Below, piece after piece: positions 16,745 to 24,208 of a stretch of 64,000 nucleotides of DNA. The DNA lies in contig JACPOB010000045.1 of NCBI GenBank assembly GCA_016185145.1, positions 124,001 to 188,000 on the forward strand, written 5' to 3'. The translations under genes were made by a program, and so were the position numbers. Source of the DNA: Rhodospirillales bacterium (GTDB lineage: Bacteria > Pseudomonadota > Alphaproteobacteria > Reyranellales > Reyranellaceae). The notes beneath the pieces were generated by a model, which was not told where the DNA came from, made no database searches, and saw only the letters and a list, made by a program, of their open reading frames with translations. Within the stretch, counting starts at the first letter, position 1. Every line of letters starts with the position of its first letter.

Positions 16745-18191
16745 GCCCGACCCATCCCCGCCCGGCAAGGAGGCCAAGAACGTGGTCTCCTTCCCCGAAC
16801 GGCGCACCGAACGCAGCCGCGACGAGCTCGCCTTCCTGCCGGCCGCGCTCGAGATCGTCGAGACGCCGCCGTCGCCGATCGGACGGGTGATCGTCTATAC
16901 CGTGATCGCGGTGTTTGCCGCCGCGCTCGCCTGGGCCAGCATCGGCACGGTCGACATTGTGGCCGTGGCGCCGGGCAAGGTCATCCCGAGCGGCCGCACC
17001 AAGACCATTCAGCCTTTCGAGACCGGCGTGGTGCGCGCGATCCATGTGCGTGATGGCCAGAACGTCAAGGCGGGCGACGTGCTGATCGAGCTCGATCCCA
17101 CCATGAATGCCGCCGAGCTGGGGCACCTGAAGAGCGATCTGGCGGGTTCGCAGCTCGAGGCGGCTCGCCTGCATGCGGCCCTGGCCGGGGACGATCCGCT
17201 CGCCGCGTTTGCGCCGCCGGCCGATGCGCCGCGACCCTTGATCGAGATGCAGCGCCGGCTGCTGGCGAGCCAGGTGGCGGAGCAGAAGGCCAAGCTCGCG
17301 TCGACTGACAGGCAAATCGCTCAGAAGGAGGCCGAACGCGCCACGATCAAGGCCTCGATCGACAAGCTCCATACGACAATCCAGCCGCTGCAGGAACGCG
17401 TCGACATCCGCCGCACCATGTTCAGCAAGGAGCTTGGCTCCAAGCTGATCTATCTCCAGGAGCTGCAGGACCTGGTCGGACAGCAGAAGGAGATCCTGGT
17501 CCAGGAGAGCCGGTTGAGTGAAAGCGACTCGGCCATCGCGGCGCTGTGGGAGATGCGCAGCAAGACCATCGCCGAGTACGAGCGTGGCCTGCTCGACGAC
17601 CTCGCCAAGGCCGAGCAGAAGGCGGCGGGGCTGGCCCAGGACGTCATCAAGGCCGAGCAGCGAACCAGTTTGCAGAAGCTCACTGCGCCGGTTGGCGGCG
17701 TGGTGCAGCAGCTTGCCGTGCACACCATCGGGGGCGTGGTAACGCCGGCGCAGCAGCTGATGGTGATCGTGCCGGCCGAGAGCCGGCTGGAGATCGAGGC
17801 CACGATACCCAACCGTGACGTCGGCTTTGTCGAGGTCGGGCAGGAGGCTGCGATCAAGGTCGACACCTTCAACTTCACGCGCTACGGCCTGTTGCACGGC
17901 ACGGTGCTCACGGTGTCGAACGACGCCATCCAGCGCGAAAGGCCGCAGGACAAGCAGCCCGACAAGCCGCAGGCGGCGGAAGCTGGCTCGAGCGAACCCA
18001 AGGGGCTGGAGCTGGTCTACGCTGCACGCGTTTCACTCGACCGCACCAGCATGCAGGTCGAGAACAGGACCGTTCACCTGTCGCCTGGCATGGCGGTCAC
18101 CGTCGAGATCAAGACCGGCTCGCGCAGCATCTTGAGCTACCTGCTGTCGCCGATCGTCCGCTACAAGCACGACAGCCTGCGCGAACGCTGA
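16731..18191 (+). CDS. HlyD-family type I secretion membrane fusion protein
   Basis: A 486-residue periplasmic adaptor linking the ABC exporter to an outer-membrane channel. One N-terminal membrane anchor lies at about residues 51-72 (GRVIVYTVIAVFAAALAWAS). It is followed by a biotinyl-lipoyl half-motif (VRAIHVRDGQNVKAGDVLIELDP), a long alpha-helical hairpin rich in Gln/Glu/Lys (about 130-310), the second lipoyl half (KLTAPVGGVVQQLAVHTIGG) and a beta-barrel C-terminus ending in the conserved MAVTVEIKTGSRSILSYLLSP block. The gene starts inside the 3' end of the exporter gene, which implies stoichiometric coupling. Confidence 0.93.
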   Translation: MKSAKPDPSPPGKEAKNVVSFPERRTERSRDELAFLPAALEIVETPPSPIGRVIVYTVIAVFAAALAWASIGTVDIVAVAPGKVIPSGRTKTIQPFETGVVRAIHVRDGQNVKAGDVLIELDPTMNAAELGHLKSDLAGSQLEAARLHAALAGDDPLAAFAPPADAPRPLIEMQRRLLASQVAEQKAKLASTDRQIAQKEAERATIKASIDKLHTTIQPLQERVDIRRTMFSKELGSKLIYLQELQDLVGQQKEILVQESRLSESDSAIAALWEMRSKTIAEYERGLLDDLAKAEQKAAGLAQDVIKAEQRTSLQKLTAPVGGVVQQLAVHTIGGVVTPAQQLMVIVPAESRLEIEATIPNRDVGFVEVGQEAAIKVDTFNFTRYGLLHGTVLTVSNDAIQRERPQDKQPDKPQAAEAGSSEPKGLELVYAARVSLDRTSMQVENRTVHLSPGMAVTVEIKTGSRSILSYLLSPIVRYKHDSLRER

Positions 18192-18226
18192 TCGTTTTCG
18201 GCCTCGCGCATGGCGAGTAGGGGAGA

Positions 18227-18302
18227 TGGTAGGCCCGGCAGGATTCGAACCTGCGACATAACCGTTATGAGCGGCTCGTTCTAACCACTGAACTACGGGC
18301 CC
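18227..18302 (-). tRNA. tRNA with CAU anticodon (tRNA-Ile2 or tRNA-Met)
   Basis: The reverse strand folds into a complete cloverleaf. It has acceptor GGGCCCG/CGGGCCU (first pair G-U), D arm GUUC-AGUGGUUA-GAAC, anticodon stem AGCCG/CGGUU with loop CUCAUAA, T arm GCAGG-UUCGAAU-CCUGC, discriminator A and an encoded CCA. Total length is 76 nt. The anticodon is CAU. The short D loop resembles tRNA-Ile2, whose C34 is converted to lysidine, slightly more than elongator tRNA-Met; initiator features are absent. The identity is not certain from sequence alone. Confidence 0.92.
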
Positions 18303-18363
18303 CCGTCGCCGAGGGCGGGGTTCTACACCCAATCCGATGCGCGGTCGAACAGGGAGTGTCGGA

Positions 18364-19224
18364 TCACGACGGGCCCTTGCGATGCTCGGCCGACCTGGCC
18401 CGCAGGGCGAGGGGCAGGCCGTTGCCGGGCTCGAAGCCGAGCTGACGTGAAACCCCATCGGTTACACGCAGCAGCTCCGGCAGGATCGACCGTGGCGAGT
18501 CGACGTCGACGGCGTCGGTGTTGTCGAGCACCGTCAGCGAGGCCACGATCGCGCCCTGGTGGTCGAACACGGGAGCGGCCAGGGCATTCAGGCCGATCAC
18601 CAGGTCGTCCTTCGTCCAGCCCGCCTTCAGGCTCCATACCCGCTGGATCAGGCGTTCGACGTCGCGCTCGCCGGACAGGGCGCCGGCTCCCTTGCGCTGG
18701 GCCGCCACGCGCATCTCCCGGGCGACGATGGCCCGGGTCATGTTCGGGGCGAGATAGGCCAGGAACGCCCGGCCGGAGGCGGACCGCAGCACCGGCAGGA
18801 TGGCGCCGACGCTGACGTTGCCGACCACGAGCTGGCTGCTGTTGTGGAGCGCGATGACGATCGGCCCGCGCGGCGTCCAGATGGTCACCATGACGGTCAG
18901 GTCGTGGCGTTGGTTGAAGTCGATGGCGGCCTCGGCCACCAGGCGGACGGCGTCGCGCCGGTTGAGCGCGGCCAGCCCCATCTTCAGGGCGAGCGGTCCG
19001 AGGTCGTAATAGCCTGACACGCGGTCCTGCCGGGTCATGCCGCAGCGCGCCAGGCTGACGAGGTACTTGTGCGCCTTGCTGGGCGACATGTTCGCGCGCA
19101 TGGCGAGCTCCTTGAGCGCAACGGGGCCGGCTGCATCCGACAGCACCTGCAGGAGATCGGCGCCGACCTCGATCGACTGGATTCCTTGTTGCGTGGAGCG
19201 CTTGGGCCGCTGTGCTCTTGCCAT
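18364..19224 (-). CDS. IclR-family transcriptional regulator
   Basis: A 286-residue regulator. The N-terminal winged helix-turn-helix (about residues 18-80) includes VALKELAMRANMSPSKAHKY, and the C-terminal effector domain (about 90-275) includes VLRSASGRAFLAYL, a typical IclR block. It lies downstream of, and on the same strand as, the catabolic operon ending at 19286, with a 61-bp gap containing part of a palindrome. IclR proteins often control adjacent aromatic or organic-acid operons, so the leftward operon or the divergent ABC importer at 24.2 kb are likely targets. The effector is unknown. Confidence 0.9.
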   Translation of the reverse strand: MARAQRPKRSTQQGIQSIEVGADLLQVLSDAAGPVALKELAMRANMSPSKAHKYLVSLARCGMTRQDRVSGYYDLGPLALKMGLAALNRRDAVRLVAEAAIDFNQRHDLTVMVTIWTPRGPIVIALHNSSQLVVGNVSVGAILPVLRSASGRAFLAYLAPNMTRAIVAREMRVAAQRKGAGALSGERDVERLIQRVWSLKAGWTKDDLVIGLNALAAPVFDHQGAIVASLTVLDNTDAVDVDSPRSILPELLRVTDGVSRQLGFEPGNGLPLALRARSAEHRKGPS

Positions 19225-19252
19225 TGTCCGCCTTCGTTGTGGCAGCAGACCT

Positions 19253-19289
19253 CTAGAGCGTTTTCCGTTCGAATGGAACCGCGCTCTAG
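19253..19289. repeat. Palindromic element overlapping a stop codon
   Basis: The outer arms CTAGAGCG (19253-19260) and CGCTCTAG (19282-19289) are exact complements. Inside lies a second inverted repeat centred on TTCGAA (TTCCGTTCGAATGGAA). The stop codon of the MaoC-like gene (19286-19288) sits in the right arm. It could act as a terminator or mRNA-stabilising hairpin, and it resembles small dispersed palindromes of alphaproteobacteria. Confidence 0.5.
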
Positions 19290-20242
19290 GCGGTCCTCTG
19301 CTGGGCCGTCAACGCGCTCGCTACCGCAACCGCCACCGCCTCGCCGCGGGCGTTGCGGATGCCGACGTCGATCTCCGTGCGGACGCCTTGCGCAGTGGAT
19401 CGCGTGCCGCGGACCGATCCGTGCACGGTCAGCACGTCGTCCCGCGCCAGCATGCGGGTGAATACGACGTCGAGGTCGCCGCTGCCGGTCCAGGCCGGTC
19501 CGAAGAAGTCGCGGCAATGCTTCGAGAGATAGCCGAACGACATCATCGCGGCGGGCACGGCGACGCGCAGGCTCATCGCCTGCGCCGCCGCGTCATGGGT
19601 GTGATAGTTCTCGGTCGGCAGGGTGAAGAGGCGCGACTTCTCGAGCGACATCTCGATGCGGCGCTGCGGCAGCGGCCGGCCGGGCGCTGGCGCCGCTCCG
19701 GCGTGCTCTGCCGGCTTGCTGCCGCGTTCCGCGGGCCGTTCGACAGGATCGCTGCGGATCGCGACGGTATGGTCGTACTCGGCGAGCAGCCGTTCACCGG
19801 CATCGTGGAAGCGGGCGCGCATGACGATGAAATCGCGCGATCGCCGGCGGTACTTCTCGATGACCGCCACGTCCGCCCGGATGCGCGTGCCCGCCCGGAA
19901 CGCCGCATGGAAGCGGCCGCGCGTCTTGGCGTGCAGGAACGGCCGGCCGACCAGCCAGGGATAGCGTTCGTGGAAGGTCGCGAACAGGCCGCGCGCCCAT
20001 GGCTCACGGTGGTAGAAGCCCGACGGCCACCACATGTACGCCGACAGGAAATGCGGATGGACCATGCCGTCCGCCGGGTCGCCGACCAGCCAGCCGCTTT
20101 CGTCCTCGACGGCATAGGCGAGCTTCTTGACCGATTCGATCGCCGGTTCGTACCAGATCGTGCCGAGATCGAGCGGGATCGCGAGCTGATCGAAGCTCGT
20201 CCGTTCGCCTTGGCCGATCGTCGGCTCGCTCACGATGGACAT
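19286..20242 (-). CDS. MaoC-like / FAS1-type dehydratase (double hotdog)
   Basis: A 318-residue cytoplasmic protein with two hotdog-fold halves. The N-terminal half (about 15-165) resembles the FAS1-like MaoC N-domain (motif GRPFLHAKTRGRFHAAFRAG). The C-terminal half (about 200-310) carries the hydratase-like segment ENYHTHDAAAQAM. A Pro/Gly/Ala-rich linker (about 170-195) separates them. The expected role is reversible hydration of an enoyl-CoA, mesaconyl-CoA hydratase being one family possibility. The ATG at 20242 overlaps the end of the CoA-transferase gene by 13 bp, which supports action on the CoA ester made by that transferase. A long upstream extension of the frame is non-coding shadow. 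Confidence 0.82.
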   Translation of the reverse strand: MSIVSEPTIGQGERTSFDQLAIPLDLGTIWYEPAIESVKKLAYAVEDESGWLVGDPADGMVHPHFLSAYMWWPSGFYHREPWARGLFATFHERYPWLVGRPFLHAKTRGRFHAAFRAGTRIRADVAVIEKYRRRSRDFIVMRARFHDAGERLLAEYDHTVAIRSDPVERPAERGSKPAEHAGAAPAPGRPLPQRRIEMSLEKSRLFTLPTENYHTHDAAAQAMSLRVAVPAAMMSFGYLSKHCRDFFGPAWTGSGDLDVVFTRMLARDDVLTVHGSVRGTRSTAQGVRTEIDVGIRNARGEAVAVAVASALTAQQRTA

Positions 20243-21432
20243 TGCCGGGCGACCTTGTCCTTCAGGAAGCCTGCGATCTCCTCGGCCGAGAAGCCTGCCT
20301 CTTCGAGGATCTCGCGCGTGTGCTGGCCGAGATGCGGCGCGGGGCGGATCGGCGCTTCGCCTGGTTCGCTGACGCCGTCCGGCACCACCATCATCCGCAC
20401 GTCGCCTTCGCTCGGGTGCCGGCGTTGCTGGAAGAAGCCGACATCGGCCAGGTGCGGATCGTCGACCAGATCGTCGAGCGAGTTCATGGGCATGGCGGGA
20501 ATGTCGGCCTCGCGCAGCAGGGCCAGCCATTCGGCCGACGTCTTCTCGGCGATGATGTCCGCCAGCATGCCGTAAAGGCTGTCGAAGTCGGCGGTGCGGT
20601 CGCTGATTGGCGCCGTCGGCAGCTGGTGCTCGCGGCCGGCCATGCCGAACAGCTTGCGCCACGCCTTGTCGTCGAACGGCAGAACGCCGATATGGCCGTC
20701 CCGCGTCCGATAAGGCCTGCGATGGCGCGACAGCAGGCGCGCATAGCCGGCGGGGCCGGTCGCCGGCTCGTACACCCGCTGGCCGAGGTGGTCGCCCAGC
20801 ACCAGGCGCACCATCGTCTCGAACATCGGCACCTCGATCTCGCAGCCCCTGCCGTGCCGCGAGCGCGCGAACAGGGCGGCGAGCAGCGGATTGAGCGCCG
20901 CCATGCCGACCACGCGGTCGCTCAGAGCCAGCGGCACGTAGGCGGGCTCGGCGCCGCTGGCATGCTGGATCAGCCACGGGATGCCCACGGCGGCCTGGAT
21001 CAGGTCGTCGTATGCCGGCAGCCCGGCATAGCGGCCCTGTCGTCCGAAGCCGACCAGGCTGAGGTGGATCAGCTGGTCGTTGACCTTCGACAATGTCTCA
21101 TAGTCGAGGCCCAGGCGCTTGAGCGCGCCGGGCCGCATGTTGGAGATGAAGACGTCGGCGGAGCGCACCAGCGCCTGCACGATCCCGCCGGCGGCCGGCT
21201 GCTTGAGGTCGAGCACGATGCTACGCTTGTTGCGCCCGGTGTTCAGGAAGTTCAGCCCGAGATCGGCGGAGCGGGCGCGCCCCACAGTGCGGTGGCTGTC
21301 GCCGCCGCCGGCCTCGATCTTGATGATGTCGGCCCCCATGTCTCCCAGGATCTGCGTCGCGAACGGGCCCATGAGGACCGTCGTGACGTCGATGATCCGG
21401 ACGCCGTCGAGCGGCTGGTCGGATGCCGTCAT
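20230..21432 (-). CDS. CaiB/BaiF-family (class III) CoA-transferase
   Basis: A 400-residue CoA-transferase that would move CoA between carboxylic acids or activate a substrate. The N-terminus is typical: LDGVRIIDVTTVLMGPFATQ, then LGDMGADIIKIE, then LNTGRNKRSIVLDLK. The catalytic Asp of the family is expected in the segment around residue 165 (AYDDLIQAAVGIPWL). The C-terminal HTREILEEAGFSAEEIAGF block is also standard. The start at 21432 follows the stop of the upstream Bug gene with a one-base TGATG overlap. The gene sits in a leftward operon of five with a solute-binding protein and a hydratase, consistent with activation of an imported organic acid. Confidence 0.9.
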   Translation of the reverse strand: MTASDQPLDGVRIIDVTTVLMGPFATQILGDMGADIIKIEAGGGDSHRTVGRARSADLGLNFLNTGRNKRSIVLDLKQPAAGGIVQALVRSADVFISNMRPGALKRLGLDYETLSKVNDQLIHLSLVGFGRQGRYAGLPAYDDLIQAAVGIPWLIQHASGAEPAYVPLALSDRVVGMAALNPLLAALFARSRHGRGCEIEVPMFETMVRLVLGDHLGQRVYEPATGPAGYARLLSRHRRPYRTRDGHIGVLPFDDKAWRKLFGMAGREHQLPTAPISDRTADFDSLYGMLADIIAEKTSAEWLALLREADIPAMPMNSLDDLVDDPHLADVGFFQQRRHPSEGDVRMMVVPDGVSEPGEAPIRPAPHLGQHTREILEEAGFSAEEIAGFLKDKVARQCPS

Positions 21433-22406
21433 CACTGAAGCTCGATCTTCGCGCTGCGGCTGATCTCGCGATAGAGGTCGCGGTCGCGCTCGAGCAGCTT
21501 CTGCATGTCCTGCGGGGTGCCGCTGCCGGCCCGGAAGCCGATGCCGGCGAGCTGGTCGGCGACCTCGCGCTGCCTGAGCGCGTCGTTGGCGGCCTGGTTG
21601 AGCTGGCGCACCAGGGGCGTCGGCAGGTCGCGCGGGCCGAGCAGTGCCTGCCAGCTCGTGATGTTGAAGTCGGGGATGCCGGCCTCCTGCAGGGTCGGGA
21701 CGTCGGGATAGAGCGGATCGCGCGCCGCCGAGGTCACGGCAAAGGCGCGCAGGCGGCCGGCATCGATATGGGGCTTGGCCGACGAATCGAACGTGCAGTC
21801 GATCGTGCCGGCCAGCAGGTCGTTCATCATCGGGCCGGCGCCGCGGTAGGGCACGTGCTGCATGTCGGTGCCGGTGCGCTGCTTGAAGTATTCCCCGACG
21901 AAATGGACGTTCGAGCCGATGCCGGCGCTGCCGTAGCGCACCTTGCCGGGATTGGCCTTCAGGTAGGCGATCAGCTCCTGCGTCGTGCGCGGCGGCAGGG
22001 CCGGATTGCACACGAGCACGAACGTCGCCGAGCCTAGCAGCGCGATCGGCGAGAAGTCGGCCACCGGATCGTAGGCGACATCACGCTGGATCAGTGGCGC
22101 GGTGCCGTGCGAGCCGGGATTGGCGATCACCAGCGTGTAGCCGTTGGGCTGGGCCTTGGCGGCCAGCGCCGAGCCGATCGCGCCGCCGGCGCCGCCCTTG
22201 TTGTCGATGACGAACGGCTGGCCGAGCGCCGCCGACATGCGCGTGGTGACGGCGCGGCCCACCAGGTCGGCCGGGCCGCCCGCGGCGAAGGGGACGACCA
22301 CCGTCACGGGCCGCGACGGATAGTTCGCCTCGGCCGTGCCCTGCGCCAGCGCCGGCATGCCGAAGAGGAAAGCGGCGACCGCCGCCAGTTTGCTGCCAAT
22401 GCCCAC
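21432..22406 (-). CDS. Tripartite tricarboxylate (Bug-type) substrate-binding protein
   Basis: A 324-residue periplasmic binding protein. It has a cleavable Sec signal (residues 1-21, MPALAQ end). Family hallmarks follow: YPSRPVTVVVPFAAGGPAD, RMSAALGQPFVIDNKGGAGG, IGSALAAKAQPNGYTL and the later HVPYRGAGPMMNDLLAGTID. No TctA/TctB membrane subunits are encoded nearby, so it either serves a carrier elsewhere or acts as a sensor. It is one of three such orphan proteins in this window. Its stop overlaps the CoA-transferase start by one base, placing it firmly in the same operon. Confidence 0.92.
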   Translation of the reverse strand: MGIGSKLAAVAAFLFGMPALAQGTAEANYPSRPVTVVVPFAAGGPADLVGRAVTTRMSAALGQPFVIDNKGGAGGAIGSALAAKAQPNGYTLVIANPGSHGTAPLIQRDVAYDPVADFSPIALLGSATFVLVCNPALPPRTTQELIAYLKANPGKVRYGSAGIGSNVHFVGEYFKQRTGTDMQHVPYRGAGPMMNDLLAGTIDCTFDSSAKPHIDAGRLRAFAVTSAARDPLYPDVPTLQEAGIPDFNITSWQALLGPRDLPTPLVRQLNQAANDALRQREVADQLAGIGFRAGSGTPQDMQKLLERDRDLYREISRSAKIELQ

Positions 22407-22436
22407 GCTACTTCTCCCGACAAGAGACGATGAAGA

Positions 22437-23048
22437 TCAAGGTGCTGCCGGCGATCGCCACGAGTCGGGCATCGTGCCGCAGCAGACGAGGTCGCCGAGC
22501 GGCCGGCGATCGCTCGGCTTCTCCCGCGCCTGCAGGGCCTCCGAGAGCTGCTCGGGCCCGGCCTGCCGGCCGACCGCGACCACGGCGTTGATCCTGAGGT
22601 CATGCGGTACCTTCAATTCGGCATAGGAGCGCTCCTTGTCGAAGCCCTGCATGCAATGGGTGATCCAGCCCATGCGCGTCGCCTGCAGCGCGAACTGCGC
22701 GTAGGCCAGCCCGGAATCGAAGACGTGGGTGTAGGAATCGACGGGCATGTCGTTGCCCGGCCGCATGACGCGGCTGTCGGACAGCACGAACACCAGCGCC
22801 GACGCGCGGAACGCCCAGACTTGGTTCACGTCGGTCAGCAGGCCGAGGAAAGTCGGCCAGGCCGGCGTGTCGCGCAGGGCATAGAGAAAGCGCCAGGGCT
22901 GGTAGTTGTAGGAGGAGGGCGCCCAGCGCGCCGCCTCGAACATCTGCAGCAGCGTCGCCTCGGGCATCGCCTCGGCGGTGAACGACCGGGGGGACCAGCG
23001 ATCGGTGAACAGCGTGTCGATCGCGTGGCCGGGCTTGCGCATCGTCAT
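22437..23048 (-). CDS. Nitroreductase-family FMN oxidoreductase
   Basis: A 203-residue flavoprotein of the nitroreductase fold. FMN-binding signature segments are RWSPRSFTAEAMPEATL (about 18-34), ARWAPSSYNYQPWRFLYA (about 40-57) and, near the C-terminus, LRINAVVAVGRQAGPEQL. It would use NAD(P)H to reduce nitro, quinone or enone groups; some members instead act in ring reduction or deiodination. The ATG at 23048 overlaps the stop of the upstream M29/NicX-like gene by one base (TGATG), so the two are co-translated. The substrate is not predictable. Confidence 0.88.
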   Translation of the reverse strand: MTMRKPGHAIDTLFTDRWSPRSFTAEAMPEATLLQMFEAARWAPSSYNYQPWRFLYALRDTPAWPTFLGLLTDVNQVWAFRASALVFVLSDSRVMRPGNDMPVDSYTHVFDSGLAYAQFALQATRMGWITHCMQGFDKERSYAELKVPHDLRINAVVAVGRQAGPEQLSEALQAREKPSDRRPLGDLVCCGTMPDSWRSPAAP

Positions 23049-24070
23049 CAGGCCACCAACGCGTCGGCCTTGCGGACGAGTTCTTCCGGTCCGCCGACGA
23101 TGCGGCCGTTTTCGACGATCAGCTCGTTGTCGATCCACACCGACTGGCCCATCACCACGCCGTCGGGATGGTTCTCGCCGCCGCCCGGCTCCCACCACGG
23201 CAGGCCGAAGCCCACCGCGTTGTTGCCAAGCGCCCGCATGTCCTCGTTGAAGCACTTGCCGGTCACCTGGGCGGTCGGATGCAGCCCGTTGGTGAGATGG
23301 ATGATCATGCCCTGGCCGCTGCCGGTTGCCCGGCGCACGGCGCGCTCGAACTTGATGGCGGCGGCGCCGGCCCCGGTGATGCTCTTGATCGCGCCGTCGA
23401 CCTCGACCACGACGGGCTGCTGCAGCAGCTCGTAGACCTGGTGGAACACCGCGCCGAGCACGATGCGGCCCTTGATCGTCTTGGTGTCGGCGCCGATCGA
23501 GCAGGCGCCGGGGATGGTGTACATGCCGGGGTTCAGCGCCCGGCGCGGCTTCTCGAAGATCGGCTTGGAGAGCTCGAAGGTGAAGTCGGAGCCGCGCGGG
23601 CAGGTGATGCGGCAGCGTGCGCCCTTGCGCCCGAAGGTCTTGTCGAACTCGGCCTGTGCGGCGAAGTAGAGGTCGAGGTCGGCGTCGCCGAACAGGCGCG
23701 TGAAGGACTCGAGTCCGGCATCGCCCAGCAGCAGGTAGCGGGCCTTCTTCTCGTGCATCACCGCATCGTGCGGCCCCGAGCCCGCCATGTAGGGGAACGT
23801 CATGTCGATCCACACGTCGGCGGCGCCGATGGCACCGCGGCAGGCGGCGGTGATGGCGACGTCGGCGCCGGCGCCCTGCGACGGCAGCTTGGGGATCACG
23901 ACGGCGGTCGCCTCCGCTGCCCGGCAGTAGGCGCCCTCGAGCAGCGCCTGCACCAGCCGCATGTCGGACGTCATGTCCGCGGTGATCACGACGCGCTCCT
24001 GCCCGCCGACACACAGGAAGTCGCCGAGCAGGACCTCGACCGCATGCGCCACGCTGTTCCTGATCTTCAC
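23048..24070 (-). CDS. M29/NicX-fold metalloenzyme (aminopeptidase or 2,5-dihydroxypyridine dioxygenase-like)
   Basis: A 340-residue protein from a GTG at 24070, chosen because GGAGGG (24077-24082 on the reverse strand) is correctly spaced; the alternative ATG at 24106 has no ribosome site. The layout matches the family shared by leucyl aminopeptidase T and the iron enzyme NicX: a GSDFTFEL-type segment mid-protein, then a C-terminal metal region with His about 258/264 (HLTNGLHP) and an H-x-D pair, His301 and Asp303 (ENHPDGVV). H-x-D is the arrangement of iron ligands in NicX. It heads the leftward operon with nitroreductase, Bug protein, CoA-transferase and hydratase. Ring cleavage is attractive but a hydrolase role is equally possible. 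Confidence 0.72.
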   Translation of the reverse strand: MKIRNSVAHAVEVLLGDFLCVGGQERVVITADMTSDMRLVQALLEGAYCRAAEATAVVIPKLPSQGAGADVAITAACRGAIGAADVWIDMTFPYMAGSGPHDAVMHEKKARYLLLGDAGLESFTRLFGDADLDLYFAAQAEFDKTFGRKGARCRITCPRGSDFTFELSKPIFEKPRRALNPGMYTIPGACSIGADTKTIKGRIVLGAVFHQVYELLQQPVVVEVDGAIKSITGAGAAAIKFERAVRRATGSGQGMIIHLTNGLHPTAQVTGKCFNEDMRALGNNAVGFGLPWWEPGGGENHPDGVVMGQSVWIDNELIVENGRIVGGPEELVRKADALVA

Positions 24071-24208
24071 CAAAATCCCTCCGTCGCGAGCTCCGCGTGG
24101 TTTCATATTATTAAATCAGTTCACGATGTGGCAAGCACTTGCCGGCATCGGATCGCTCGTTCACTATTTAAATATGCATGTCGCAATGAGAAATCGACGC
24201 CGGACAGC
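24071..24208. promoter_or_regulatory. Divergent promoter region with perfect palindrome
   Basis: This 138-bp gap separates the leftward catabolic operon and the rightward ABC importer. It holds the perfect inverted repeat GGCAAG-CA-CTTGCC at 24130-24143, near the centre, flanked by AT-rich stretches (24105-24120 and 24162-24178) that suit -10 regions on either strand. The palindrome is a good operator candidate for a regulator such as the IclR protein encoded at 18.4-19.2 kb. Confidence 0.45.

Noticed and set aside
18192..19290. Integration or attachment site at the tRNA
   Set aside because: No integrase gene and no repeated copy of the tRNA 3' end were found in the window, so only a speculative note is kept.
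22437..24014. A single fused metalloenzyme-nitroreductase protein
   Set aside because: The long frame covers the metalloenzyme gene out of frame; the true genes meet at a TGATG junction at 23048.
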